From Acidimicrobiales bacterium (GTDB lineage: Bacteria; Actinomycetota; Acidimicrobiia; Acidimicrobiales; UBA8190), in contig JASHUM010000095.1 in assembly GCA_030040015.1 (NCBI GenBank), positions 1-64,000 on the forward strand: a stretch of 64,000 nt of DNA, written 5' to 3'. A program made the position numbers and the translations under genes. The stretch's first letter is position 1. Each line of letters begins with the position of its first letter. Positions 33,500 to 42,107 of the stretch are shown here, piece after piece. Below the pieces are notes generated by a model, which saw nothing but the letters and a program-made list of their open reading frames with translations, was not told the DNA's origin and searched no databases.

Positions 33500-34891
33500 G
33501 TGCTGCGCCTCCACGACACGGCCACCGGCACCGTGCGGCCGCTGGAGCAGCGGCAACCGGGCGTCGTCACCATGTACGTCTGCGGTCTCACCGTCTACGA
33601 CGTGCCCCACATCGGCCATGGTCGTGCCGCGTTGGTCTTCGACGTCCTCCGCCGTTATCTCGAGTTCTCGGGAGTGCGGGTCGATCACGTGTCGAACGTC
33701 ACCGACATCGACGACAAGATCATCGATCGCGCCGCCGTGGAGCGCCGGAGCCCCGAGGAGGTCGCCCTCCAGTACGAGGAGGTGTGGTGGGACGCAGTGG
33801 ACAGCCTCGGAGTGCTGCGCCCCACTCACACCCCGCACGCCACCGGGTACGTCGTCCAGATGGTGCAGCTCATCGACGAGTTGGTGCGCCGAGGCGCCGC
33901 CTATGAGACGAGCGACGGGGTGTACCTGGCGGTGGACCAGGTCGACGGGTACGGGCTCCTGGCACGTCAGAGCCTCGACTCTCTGCGGGCCGGTGCCCGG
34001 GTCGAGGTGGGCGAGGAGAAACGTTCGCCCGTCGACTTCGTCCTGTGGAAGAAGGCGAAGCCCGGTGAGCCGACGTGGGAGTCGCCTTGGGGCCCCGGAC
34101 GTCCCGGGTGGCACACCGAGTGCGTGGTCATGTCGTTGGCGTTGCTCGGCGACGGTTTCGATCTCCACGGCGGGGGGATCGACCTGGCTTTCCCGCATCA
34201 CGAGAACGAGCGGGCCCAGGCGATCGCCTGGGGCCGCTCGTTCGCCAGCCACTGGGTCCACCACGGGATGGTGACGGTTGGTGAGGAGAAGATGGCGAAG
34301 TCTCTGGGCAACTTCGTCACCCTGACCGACCTCCTGTCGCGCGCCGACCCTCGTGCCTACCGGCTATTGGTCCTGCGAGCCCATTACCGTTCCCCGATGG
34401 AGGTCACCCCGGCCACGCTGGCTGACGCCACCGAGAGCCTGAGCCGGCTGGACGCTCTCGCCAGGCGTTTCGGCCTGGATCCGTCGCTCGGCGAGGAGAG
34501 TGTCGCCGACGCATCGGGTCTCGGAGTGGACCCAGCCGCGTTGTCGGCCTTCGTCGAACGCATGGACGACGACCTCGACACCCCCGGTGCCGTGGCCGGG
34601 ATCTTCGACTTGGTGCGCCAGGCCAACGCCGCCGCCGACGCCGGCGACAGCGAGGGGGCGCGGACACTGGCCGTGTCGGTAGCGGTGCTCGCCGGAGCGC
34701 TGGGGCTCCGATTCACCGGTTCCGGCCCGGCCGTCGACGACCAAACCTCGCAATTGGTGAACGCTCGCGACCAAGCGCGCGCCGAGCGTGACTGGGTTCG
34801 TGCAGACGAGATCCGAGCGGAGCTGGAAGCACTGGGCTGGGTGGTGGAGGACACTGCCGACGGCACCCGCCTCCATCTCCGACAACCCTGA
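33500..34891 (+). CDS. cysS: Cysteine-tRNA ligase
   Basis: 463 aa class I synthetase. Cys28 ([10 protein letters not shown]), Cys in GWHTECVVM and His/Glu in PHHENERAQ form the zinc site. HIGH is at 37-40 (PHIGH), and KMSKS appears as KMAKS at 264-268. The C-terminal DALR-type anticodon domain is present, which separates it from the shorter mycothiol ligase MshC. The GTG at 33500 is supported by the conserved start of the family and by the -10-like hexamer 6 nt upstream. There is no Shine-Dalgarno. Confidence 0.95.
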   Translation: MLRLHDTATGTVRPLEQRQPGVVTMYVCGLTVYDVPHIGHGRAALVFDVLRRYLEFSGVRVDHVSNVTDIDDKIIDRAAVERRSPEEVALQYEEVWWDAVDSLGVLRPTHTPHATGYVVQMVQLIDELVRRGAAYETSDGVYLAVDQVDGYGLLARQSLDSLRAGARVEVGEEKRSPVDFVLWKKAKPGEPTWESPWGPGRPGWHTECVVMSLALLGDGFDLHGGGIDLAFPHHENERAQAIAWGRSFASHWVHHGMVTVGEEKMAKSLGNFVTLTDLLSRADPRAYRLLVLRAHYRSPMEVTPATLADATESLSRLDALARRFGLDPSLGEESVADASGLGVDPAALSAFVERMDDDLDTPGAVAGIFDLVRQANAAADAGDSEGARTLAVSVAVLAGALGLRFTGSGPAVDDQTSQLVNARDQARAERDWVRADEIRAELEALGWVVEDTADGTRLHLRQP

Positions 34892-34986
34892 TGTCGAGCC
34901 CCGGCAACGACGCAGCGCCCCGGGCGTTGCACGTCGCGGCGCGCTACCTTTTCCGCCACGGGGGTGGCGAGAAGGAGGGCGGGACG

Positions 34987-35205
34987 TTGTCGTCGGGAAC
35001 GGTCAAGTGGTTCAACGCGGAGAAGGGCTACGGCTTCATCGCCCAGCCCGACGGGGGTGAGGACGTCTTCGTCCACCACTCCGCGATCCAGATGAACGGG
35101 TACCGGACTCTGGAAGAAGGGCAGTTGGTGGAGTTCGAGGTGAAGGAGGGCCCCAAGGGCCTCCAAGCAGTCGAAGTCAAGCCGGCCGGCGCCCCGGCTC
35201 ACTAG
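34987..35205 (+). CDS. cspA: Cold-shock domain protein
   Basis: 72 aa. RNP1 (KGYGFI) and RNP2 (VFVHHSAI) of the cold-shock OB fold are intact, with the family start [16 protein letters not shown]. It is a nucleic-acid chaperone. Start: the TTG at 34987 has AAGGAGG 8 nt upstream and gives the usual length. An in-frame ATG at 34891, overlapping the cysS stop, would add 32 residues with no family support. That longer form would be made only by coupling to cysS. Confidence 0.9.
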   Translation: MSSGTVKWFNAEKGYGFIAQPDGGEDVFVHHSAIQMNGYRTLEEGQLVEFEVKEGPKGLQAVEVKPAGAPAH

Positions 35206-35247
35206 GAACCGCACCGGCCCTGGTCACAGGACCGGACGGAGCGGTGA

Positions 35248-35284
35248 TTGTCCAACCCGAGCGGGTAGGTTACCGTTGAGTAAC
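35248..35284 (+). promoter_or_regulatory. Promoter with overlapping palindromic operator for acyl-CoA dehydrogenase
   Basis: TTGTCC (35248-35253), a 17-nt spacer and TACCGT (35271-35276) form a canonical -35/-10 pair. GTTAC-N6-GTAAC (35269-35284) is an inverted repeat covering the -10 and the start site, so a repressor there would shut off the gene at 35302. A TetR/FadR-type regulator is plausible. Confidence 0.55.
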
Positions 35285-35301
35285 TAAGCGAAGGGGAGGC
35301 C

Positions 35302-36519
35302 ATGACCGCCGCATTCTCGCTGGAGCTCAACGAGGACCAGCTCCAGATCCAGAAGTGGGTCCACGACTTCGCCGAGGGCGTCATGCGCCCGGCGGCCCAC
35401 GAATGGGACGAACGGGAAGAGACCCCGTGGCCCATCATCGAGGAGGCGGCCAAGGTCGGCCTCTACTCCTTCGAGTTCGTGAGCCAGGCCTTCTTCGACC
35501 CCACCGGGCTGACCATGCCCGTGGTCAACGAGGAGCTGGCCTGGGGTGACGCCGGGCTGACCCTGGCCATCCTGGGCAGCACGCTGGGACTGGCCGGGAT
35601 CGCCGCCAACGGCACGCCCGAGCAGCTGCTCGAGTGGGGCCCGCAGTGTTACGGCACGCCGGAGAAGATCCAGATGGCGGCGTTCTGCGTGTCCGAACCC
35701 GACGCCGGCTCCGACGTGAGCGCGCTGCGCACCCGGGCCGTCTACGACGAGTCGAAGGACGAGTGGGTCATCAACGGCACCAAGACGTGGATTACCAACG
35801 GCGGGATCGCCGACCTCCACGTCGTGGTGGCCAGCGTCGACCACGAGCTCGGCTCCCGGGGCCAGGCCAGCTTCGTCGTGCCGCCCGGCACGCCGGGTCT
35901 CTCGGCTGGACAGAAGTTCAAGAAGATGGGCATCCGGGCGTCGCACACCGGCGAGGTGATCCTCGACGACGTGCGCGTCCCGGGCACCTGCCTGCTCGGC
36001 GGCAAGGAGAAGCTCGACGAGCGTCTGGCCCGCGCCCGGGAAGGGAAGCGCTCCAACAGCCAAGCGGCCATGGCCACCTTCGAGGCCACCCGGCCGGCGG
36101 TCGGCGCCCAGGCGCTGGGCATCGCCCGAGCCGCCTACGAGTACGCCCTCGACTACGCCAAGGAACGCAAGGCCTTCGGGCGGCGAATCATCGAGAACCA
36201 GGGCATCGCCTTCAAGCTCGCCGACATGAAGACTCGCATCGACGCCTCACGGCTGCTCATCTGGCGCGCCGCCTGGATGGGGGCCAGCCGCAAGCCGTTC
36301 ACCGCCGGTGAGGGGTCGATGTCCAAGCTCTACGCCGGAGAGACCGCGGTGTGGGTGACCGAGGAGGCCATCCAGATCATGGGCGGGTACGGCTACATCC
36401 GCGAGCACCCGGTGGAGCGCTGGCATCGCGACTCGAAGATCTACACCATCTTCGAGGGGACCTCCGAGGTCCAGCGCCTGGTCATCGCCAGGGCGATCTC
36501 GGGGATCCACATTCCGTAG
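35302..36519 (+). CDS. Acyl-CoA dehydrogenase
   Basis: 405 aa, the usual length. The substrate/FAD motif CVSEPDAGSDVSALRTRA, the strand WVINGTKTWITNGGIADLHV and the C-terminal IYTIFEGTSEVQRLVIAR with the catalytic Glu are intact. It oxidises acyl-CoA to enoyl-CoA, with ETF as acceptor. A strong GGGGAGG lies 3-4 nt before the ATG at 35302. The gene has its own promoter and operator and is followed by an unrelated phosphatase gene. Substrate chain length or branching cannot be judged. Confidence 0.92.
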   Translation: MTAAFSLELNEDQLQIQKWVHDFAEGVMRPAAHEWDEREETPWPIIEEAAKVGLYSFEFVSQAFFDPTGLTMPVVNEELAWGDAGLTLAILGSTLGLAGIAANGTPEQLLEWGPQCYGTPEKIQMAAFCVSEPDAGSDVSALRTRAVYDESKDEWVINGTKTWITNGGIADLHVVVASVDHELGSRGQASFVVPPGTPGLSAGQKFKKMGIRASHTGEVILDDVRVPGTCLLGGKEKLDERLARAREGKRSNSQAAMATFEATRPAVGAQALGIARAAYEYALDYAKERKAFGRRIIENQGIAFKLADMKTRIDASRLLIWRAAWMGASRKPFTAGEGSMSKLYAGETAVWVTEEAIQIMGGYGYIREHPVERWHRDSKIYTIFEGTSEVQRLVIARAISGIHIP

Positions 36520-36537
36520 CCCGGCGGAGCTTCCTCG

Positions 36538-37056
36538 TTGCGTGCGCCGCACCACCCGCTCGTGGTGGTGCTCTGCACCGGCAACGCGGCGCGCTCGGTC
36601 ATGGCCGGCGCCATGCTCGAGGCAGCCGACGTGGACGTGCGGGTGGTGACGGCCGGCACCCACGTGGTCGAGCACCAACCCATGAGCGTCCGCACCCGCG
36701 CCGCCCTCGCCGCTGTGGGGATGGAACCGCCGCACCACCGCAGCCGCCAGCTCACCCACGACGTGCTGGAAGGCGCCGCCCTGGTGCTGGCCATGGCCGC
36801 CGAGCACGTGCGCTTCGTGCGCCGGCGCCACCCCGGCTCGGCCGACCACACCGCCACCATCGTGTGGCTGGCGGACAACCTCCCCGTCGGCCCGTCGCCA
36901 CTGCACGAGCGGGTGGTGGCCATGGGCCTGGCCGGCGTCGACCCGCAGACCCAGGGTGACGTCGAGGACCCCGCCGGAGGCACCGACGAGGATTACGAAC
37001 GCTGCGCCCGCCGCCTCGTCGACCTGGTGAGCCGTCTGGTGCCCCGCCTCGCCTGA
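36538..37056 (+). CDS. Low-molecular-weight protein-tyrosine phosphatase / arsenate-reductase-like
   Basis: 172 aa. The P-loop CTGNAARS fits C-x-G-N-x-x-R-S, and the general acid Asp lies in DVEDPAGG, so the enzyme appears active. It could dephosphorylate protein tyrosine or arginine, or act as an arsenate reductase of the same fold. No further thioredoxin-coupled Cys pair is evident, which favours phosphatase. The TTG at 36538 is the only start giving the conserved N-terminus, with CGGAG upstream. No tyrosine kinase gene is nearby. Confidence 0.8.
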   Translation: MRAPHHPLVVVLCTGNAARSVMAGAMLEAADVDVRVVTAGTHVVEHQPMSVRTRAALAAVGMEPPHHRSRQLTHDVLEGAALVLAMAAEHVRFVRRRHPGSADHTATIVWLADNLPVGPSPLHERVVAMGLAGVDPQTQGDVEDPAGGTDEDYERCARRLVDLVSRLVPRLA

Positions 37057-37066
37057 GCCAGGACGG

Positions 37067-37573
37067 CTATGCGGCCAGCTCCGGGTGGCGCAGGGCGACG
37101 TCCGCGCAGGCGGCGCACACCTCGTCGGGGACGAAGCCCAGGCGCATGAGCGCGGCGAAGGCCCGGCACCCGAGGCACAGGCCCAGCGCCGACTCGAGGA
37201 AGGCGGCTGCACCCAGCGCGGCGGTGACGCCCATGGCCGCCGTCGCCTGGCCGGCGCCGAACCACAAGACGACGGCGGCCGAGGAGAACAGCACCCCGAT
37301 GGCCTGAGCGAATCGCTTGGGCGGCCCGGCCACCGGGCGCGCCGGGCCCAGGCGGGGAGCCACCACGCGGGTGGCGAGCCGGCCCAGCGGGCTCAAGGTC
37401 GGCCCGGTGAGGGCGCGGGCCCAGAACCCGTAGCACAGCGGGACGAGCAGCCAGGGCTCACGGAACCCCACCGTGGCGGCACACAGGAGGACGACCACAC
37501 CGGCGACCACCCGGGCGGCCACCTCGTTCACCGGGTTGGGGAAGGCGAAGACACTGCGGAGCTTCGAGCCCAC
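37067..37573 (-). CDS. DUF4395 family membrane protein
   Basis: 168 aa. It begins VGSKLRSVFAFPNPVNEVAA, the typical FPNPVNE start of DUF4395. Four hydrophobic segments follow, and a C-terminal cluster of Cys residues (LCLGCRAFAAL, DEVCAACADV) may bind metal or form disulfides. The function is unknown; relatives often neighbour thioredoxin or rhodanese genes. The GTG at 37573 is preferred because GGGAGG lies 8 nt upstream. A second in-frame GTG at 37582 abuts that Shine-Dalgarno. Confidence 0.8.
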   Translation of the reverse strand: MGSKLRSVFAFPNPVNEVAARVVAGVVVLLCAATVGFREPWLLVPLCYGFWARALTGPTLSPLGRLATRVVAPRLGPARPVAGPPKRFAQAIGVLFSSAAVVLWFGAGQATAAMGVTAALGAAAFLESALGLCLGCRAFAALMRLGFVPDEVCAACADVALRHPELAA

Positions 37574-37636
37574 CTCGACCACCTCCCAGGAGGATCGGGA
37601 CGTCCGAAATGCTACCTGGAAGGTCGGCTTTGAGGT

Positions 37637-38275
37637 TCAGTCGCGGTGCACGGTGCGGAGCCCGGCCCAGGCCAGCTCGGCCAAGCGCCGGGCCGCCCGG
37701 TCGGCATCGGGCTCGGCGGGCGGGGTGCCCGAACGTTGGTGCAGGGTGAGGAAGTAGCGGCTGGCGCCTTCGGCCATCCCGACCACGGCGTAGGCGAGCA
37801 ACCGGCGATGGTCCTCGTCGAGTCCGGCGTCGATCAGCACGTCCACCGCCTCGGCCAGCATGTCCTCGACGTGGCGCACGGCCCGAGACAGCTCGGGGTC
37901 GTCGGGGACCTCGCTCCCGAACAGCAGGGCGAAGGCTTCGGACTGGGTGACGATGAGGTGGAAGTAGGCGGCGAACCCGCCCTCCACCTGCTGACGGGGA
38001 CCGTCGGCGGCGGCCACCGCCTTGCCGATCGCCTCCAGGAGCGACTGGGCCACCCCGTCGCACAGCTCGAGGTAGAGCGCCCGTTTGGAGGCGAAGTGCT
38101 GGTAGAGAAGCGGCTTGGTGACGCCGGCGGACTCGGCGATCTCGTCCATGGTCGTGGCCTCGAAACCGCGAGCGGCGAACAGGCGCAAGGCCACCGCCAG
38201 CAGTTGCTGGCGCCGTACGTCGGCTGGCAGCCGCTTGCTGCGACCGCTCGCAGGTCGCGCCGAGGCGTGGCTCAT
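37637..38275 (-). CDS. TetR family transcriptional regulator
   Basis: 212 aa. The helix-turn-helix is ATTMDEIAESAGVTKPLLYQ followed by HFASKRALYLEL, the canonical TetR_N end. The C-terminal domain (AFALLFGSEVPDDPELSRAV) resembles TetR_C members of mycobacteria. The ATG at 38275 lies 6 nt after TAGGCT (38282-38287, minus strand) with no Shine-Dalgarno, so it is probably leaderless. No clear operator was found in the 54-bp gap to the glycosyltransferase. Confidence 0.85.
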   Translation of the reverse strand: MSHASARPASGRSKRLPADVRRQQLLAVALRLFAARGFEATTMDEIAESAGVTKPLLYQHFASKRALYLELCDGVAQSLLEAIGKAVAAADGPRQQVEGGFAAYFHLIVTQSEAFALLFGSEVPDDPELSRAVRHVEDMLAEAVDVLIDAGLDEDHRRLLAYAVVGMAEGASRYFLTLHQRSGTPPAEPDADRAARRLAELAWAGLRTVHRD

Positions 38276-38328
38276 CCCTTGAGCCTACTGGCCGCTTGCC
38301 GACCGCTTCGGGGCCGCCCCGGATCCGG

Positions 38329-39384
38329 TCATCCGGCGCGACGGCGGCGCGTCACCTCGTCGACCACCGGCGAGAGCCGAGCCGGCAAGTCGCGCAAGGA
38401 GAAGTGGCGCCGGGCGATCTGGGCGTTGTGCTCGATCAAGCGGGCGTCGGGGTGGTCGAGCAGGCGCGCCAACCCCTCCGGTCGGTCGTGGGGGAACCAG
38501 CGGAACCCGAAGGCGGCCAGCTCGGCGGCGACGGGGTAGGAGCCGACGGCCAAGGGCCGGCGATGGGTGGCCGACTCGATCGACGGGTTGCCGAAGCCCT
38601 CCCAGGTCGAGGGCAGGGCTACGACGTCGCAGGCGGCGTAGGCGTCCTCGGGTGGGGTACGGACCGAGCCGGGAGCCTGGCCGTGGAGGACGCGCACGCC
38701 CGCATCGGCCAAGAGCCGCTCGAGCGTCGGACCGTAGCCCTCCTCGGCCGGGCCCAGCAGCCAGAAGACGGCGCCGAGCGCTTCGGCCAGGGCGATGCCG
38801 CCCGGGACGTTCTTGCGCTCGAGGGCGCGCGTGGGCTGCAGCACCAGCACGTCGCGCTCGCCGACCCCGAGGGCGCGGCGCACGCCGTCGCGGTTCCCCG
38901 CCCGGGGGTCGGGGTCGAAGGCGTTGCGGACGACGGTGGCGGCGATGCCGTGCTCGGCGAGCTGGCCGCGGCTGAGCTCGCTGACGGTGACGTGCGCCCA
39001 ACGGGCGTCGTCGGGCGGGGGCGGCGCGTCGGCGAAGCGGGTGCGCTGCCACGGGAGGTCGTGATGGTGAAGGATGGCCGGCCGGCCGCGCAGCACGTGG
39101 GACACCACCGCCTCCGCCCCCGGGTTGAGGGGCAGCGAGCACAGGTTCTCGACGACGACGAGATCGGCCCCGGCCAGGGCGTCGCCGACCTCGGCGGCAG
39201 TGGGCGGCTCCACGGCGTCGATCCCGAGCCCCGGGAGCAGGTGGTCGACGGGACCTTCGCCCGCCACGGTGACGACGTGCCATCCGAGCTCGTGCAGGGC
39301 CCCGGCCCACTTGGTCGCCTCGACGGCCACGCCGTCGGTGCCACCCAGACGGAACGACACGATCGCCGCCACCGGACTCGTCAC
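38329..39384 (-). CDS. Glycosyltransferase (GT-B, family 4-like)
   Basis: 351 aa. An N-terminal GT-B domain (SFRLGGTDGVAVEATKWAGA) is followed by a GT4-like donor domain with LQPTRALERKNVPGGIALAE and the E-x7-E type motif in PSTWEGFGNPSIESATHRRP. It transfers a sugar from an NDP donor; the acceptor is unknown. The GTG at 39384 is preferred over the TTG at 39393 because TAGCTT (39392-39397, minus strand) lies 7 nt upstream and would overlap the TTG. It diverges from the crotonase gene. Confidence 0.8.
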   Translation of the reverse strand: MTSPVAAIVSFRLGGTDGVAVEATKWAGALHELGWHVVTVAGEGPVDHLLPGLGIDAVEPPTAAEVGDALAGADLVVVENLCSLPLNPGAEAVVSHVLRGRPAILHHHDLPWQRTRFADAPPPPDDARWAHVTVSELSRGQLAEHGIAATVVRNAFDPDPRAGNRDGVRRALGVGERDVLVLQPTRALERKNVPGGIALAEALGAVFWLLGPAEEGYGPTLERLLADAGVRVLHGQAPGSVRTPPEDAYAACDVVALPSTWEGFGNPSIESATHRRPLAVGSYPVAAELAAFGFRWFPHDRPEGLARLLDHPDARLIEHNAQIARRHFSLRDLPARLSPVVDEVTRRRRAG

Positions 39385-39391
39385 GAGCGGC

Positions 39392-39469
39392 AAGCTACCG
39401 GCGCGCCGTGACGGTGCGGCCCCGCGCCCGTCGTGCCGGACGGCGGGGGAACAGTGCGGGAGGTAGGTT
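39392..39469. promoter_or_regulatory. Divergent -10-like elements for glycosyltransferase and crotonase
   Basis: TAGCTT on the minus strand (39392-39397) ends 7 nt before the glycosyltransferase GTG. TAGGTT on the plus strand (39464-39469) ends 6 nt before the crotonase ATG. Both spacings fit leaderless starts, although GGGAGG also lies just upstream of the second hexamer. Confidence 0.4.
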
Positions 39470-39475
39470 CCCTCG

Positions 39476-40273
39476 ATGCCCGATGCACCGGACGCCTCGG
39501 AGGTCCTCTACGAGGTGTCGGGCGCCGTCGCCCGGATCACGATCAACCGTCCCGAGCGGCGCAACGCCATGTCGTGGTCGGTCGTGGAGGGGCTGCGTCA
39601 GGCGTTCTGGAGCGCCGGGACTGAGCCCGAGGTCCGGGTGGTGGTGCTCACCGGAGCCGGGGACGCCGCCTTCTGCGCCGGGGCCGACCTGGGGGGCATG
39701 GGGGGAGGGAGCGAGGGCTTCCTGGCCACCCACCGGTCCAGAGGCGACCTGGCCGAGTTGTTCCGCCAGATGTGGAGCCTGGGCAAGCCCACCCTGGCCC
39801 GGGTTCAGGGGTGGGCCATGGCCGGCGGGATGGGCCTGGCCCTGGCTTGTGACCTGGTCGTCGCCTCGGACCGGGCCCGCTTCGGCGCCCCCGAGATCGA
39901 CGTCGGGCTGTGGCCGTACATGGTCACGGTGCCCCTGGTCCGGTCCATGCCCCCCAAGAAGGCCCTCGAGCTCATGCTGACGGGCCGGGTGGTCGACGCC
40001 CAGGAGGCCGAGCACCTGGGCTTCGTCAACCAGGTCGTTGCGCACGATCAGCTCGACCGGGCCGTCGACGACACGGCCGCCACCCTCGCCTCGAAGTCAC
40101 CGGCGGTGATGAGGCTCGGCCGGGACGCGTTCTACGCTGTGTGGGACATGGCGGCGGAGGAGGCGTTGGCCCACCTGCACGCCATGCTGACGCTCACCAC
40201 CCAGACCGAGGACGCCGCCGAGGGCATCGCCGCCTTCATGGAGAAGCGGTCCCCGCGCTGGACGGGGCGCTGA
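39476..40273 (+). CDS. Enoyl-CoA hydratase/isomerase (crotonase) family protein
   Basis: 265 aa. The crotonase start ARITINRPERRNAMSW, the CoA-binding segment GAGDAAFCAGADLGGM and the oxyanion motif WAMAGGMGLALACD are present. The first catalytic Glu of enoyl-CoA hydratase (GGGCEL) is Gly here (GGMGL), while the second Glu is kept in FGAPEIDVGL. Several actinobacterial paralogues share this, so hydration cannot be assumed; isomerase, thioesterase or lyase activity is possible. The ATG at 39476 has TAGGTT 6 nt upstream. Confidence 0.85.
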   Translation: MPDAPDASEVLYEVSGAVARITINRPERRNAMSWSVVEGLRQAFWSAGTEPEVRVVVLTGAGDAAFCAGADLGGMGGGSEGFLATHRSRGDLAELFRQMWSLGKPTLARVQGWAMAGGMGLALACDLVVASDRARFGAPEIDVGLWPYMVTVPLVRSMPPKKALELMLTGRVVDAQEAEHLGFVNQVVAHDQLDRAVDDTAATLASKSPAVMRLGRDAFYAVWDMAAEEALAHLHAMLTLTTQTEDAAEGIAAFMEKRSPRWTGR

Positions 40274-40300
40274 ACGACGGCGACGATCGGAACCGAGCAG

Positions 40301-41272
40301 ATGACCAAGCGAGCCCTGATCACCGGCATCACCGGGCAGGACGGTTCCTACCTCGCCGAGTTCCTCCTCCACCAGGGGTACGAGGTCGTCGGCATGCTGC
40401 GCCGCTCCTCAACCGTCAACTTCGAGCGTATCGCCCACGTCCAGGAACAGCTCACCCTGGTGCCCGGCGACCTGCTCGACGAAGTCTCGCTCATCGGGAT
40501 CCTGCGCGAGCACCAGCCCACCGAGGTCTACAACCTGGCCGCCCAGTCCTTCGTGCAGACCTCGTGGGGACAGCCGGTGCTGACGGGAGAGACGACGGCA
40601 CTCGGCGTCACCCGCCTTCTCGACGCCATCCGCATCGCCGCCCCCGAGGCCCGCTTCTACCAGGCGTCCTCGTCGGAGATGTTCGGCAAGGTCCACGAGG
40701 TGCCCCAGTCCGAGCGCACGCCCTTCTACCCGCGCAGCCCGTACGGCGTGGCCAAGGTGTACGGCCACTGGATCACCGTGAACTACCGGGAGAGCTACGG
40801 CTTGCACGCCTCGTCGGGAATGCTGTTCAACCACGAGAGCCCGCGCCGGGGTCTCGAGTTCGTGACCCGCAAGGTGAGCCACGGGGTGGCTCGCATCGTG
40901 TGCGGTCTCGACGACAAGCTGTTGCTCGGCAACCTGGAGTCCCAGCGCGACTGGGGATTCGCCGGCGACTACGTGCGGGCCATGTGGCTCATGCTCCAGC
41001 AGGACAAGGCGTCCGACTACGTCGTGGCCACCGGCGAGACCCACTCCGTGCGCCAGCTGTGCGAGCTGGCCTTCGCCCACGTGGATCTCGACTGGGCCGA
41101 GCACGTGGTGGTCGACGAGAGGTTCCTCCGCCCCGCCGAGGTGGACCTGCTCGTGGGAGACGCCACTTTGGCCCGGACCGAGCTCGGGTGGGAGCAGACC
41201 GTCGACTTCCCGGCGCTCGTGGCCATGATGGTGGATGCCGACGTGGAGCTGGTCCGCCGCACCGGGCGCTGA
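40301..41272 (+). CDS. gmd: GDP-mannose 4,6-dehydratase
   Basis: 323 aa extended SDR. The nucleotide motif [16 protein letters not shown] is diagnostic. The catalytic region includes SSSEMFGKV and Tyr-x3-Lys in [10 protein letters not shown], and [15 protein letters not shown] is the GDP-sugar loop. It makes GDP-4-keto-6-deoxymannose, the precursor of GDP-fucose or GDP-rhamnose. No reductase partner is adjacent. It is followed 18 nt later by ccdA but is not functionally related to it. Confidence 0.9.
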   Translation: MTKRALITGITGQDGSYLAEFLLHQGYEVVGMLRRSSTVNFERIAHVQEQLTLVPGDLLDEVSLIGILREHQPTEVYNLAAQSFVQTSWGQPVLTGETTALGVTRLLDAIRIAAPEARFYQASSSEMFGKVHEVPQSERTPFYPRSPYGVAKVYGHWITVNYRESYGLHASSGMLFNHESPRRGLEFVTRKVSHGVARIVCGLDDKLLLGNLESQRDWGFAGDYVRAMWLMLQQDKASDYVVATGETHSVRQLCELAFAHVDLDWAEHVVVDERFLRPAEVDLLVGDATLARTELGWEQTVDFPALVAMMVDADVELVRRTGR

Positions 41273-41290
41273 GCGTCGCAGGCGGTACCC

Positions 41291-42052
41291 GTGACGTCCG
41301 CCGTCATCACCGCCGATCCTCTCGGCGTCCTCGTCGTCTTCGCCGCCGGCATGTTGTCGTTCCTCTCTCCCTGCGTCCTTCCGCTGGTACCGGGCTACGT
41401 CTCGATGGTGTCGGGGCTGTCCGCTGCCGAGCTCGGTGAGTCCCGGCGTCCCGCCGCCGGCGCCGTGCTCCCCGGCATCCTCCTCTTCGTGGCCGGGTTC
41501 ACCGTGGTGTTCACTGCCGAGGGCGCCGTCGCCTCGACGGTGGGACGGATGCTCCTCGTCCATCAGCGCGCCTTCGACATCGGCGCCGGGGCGGTGGTGG
41601 TCGTCCTCGGCCTGTGGCTGGCCGGAGTGGGGACACCCCGGCTGGCCCTCGCCGAGCGCCGGTTCCACCCTCGTCCCTCGGCGCTGGGCCGGTGGGCGCC
41701 ACCGGTCATGGGCATGGCCTTCGCCTTCGGCTGGACGCCCTGCATCGGCCCGGTGCTCGGTGCCGTGCTCGGACTGGCCGCCTATCGGGCCACCCTGACC
41801 TCGGGGCTCGTGTTGCTGATCGCCTACTCGCTGGGGCTGGGCGTGCCCTTCCTGGTGACGGGCCTGGCCTTCGGTCGTCTCACGGCGTTGGCTTCCCGCA
41901 TGCGACGGCGCATGTGGGTCGTCGAGCTGGTGGCCGGTGTCGCGCTGGTGGCCTTCGGCGCCCTGCTCATCACCGGCGAGCTGCACCTGGTGTCCTCGGC
42001 GGTGTCGAGCGCCCTCCGGGCCGTCGGCCTCGCCCGCCTGACGGTCAGCTAG
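41291..42052 (+). CDS. ccdA: Cytochrome c biogenesis transmembrane protein CcdA
   Basis: 253 aa with six helices. The two redox Cys motifs are LSFLSPCVLPLVPGY and FGWTPCIGPVLGAV, as in DsbD/CcdA. It carries electrons from cytoplasmic thioredoxin across the membrane to keep apocytochrome and CcmG/CcmH thiols reduced. The GTG at 41291 is the only start that keeps the first helix. It precedes the ccmA-I run and completes a System I set. Confidence 0.9.
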   Translation: MTSAVITADPLGVLVVFAAGMLSFLSPCVLPLVPGYVSMVSGLSAAELGESRRPAAGAVLPGILLFVAGFTVVFTAEGAVASTVGRMLLVHQRAFDIGAGAVVVVLGLWLAGVGTPRLALAERRFHPRPSALGRWAPPVMGMAFAFGWTPCIGPVLGAVLGLAAYRATLTSGLVLLIAYSLGLGVPFLVTGLAFGRLTALASRMRRRMWVVELVAGVALVAFGALLITGELHLVSSAVSSALRAVGLARLTVS

Positions 42053-42107
42053 ACCCTCACCCCCGCTTGGTAAGCGGCCGGGGCCCGCCCGTAGCATGGC
42101 GCCGCCC

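Noticed and set aside
33500..34891. Mycothiol ligase MshC instead of cysteine-tRNA ligase
   Set aside because: The protein has a C-terminal anticodon-binding domain and full CysS length, which MshC lacks.
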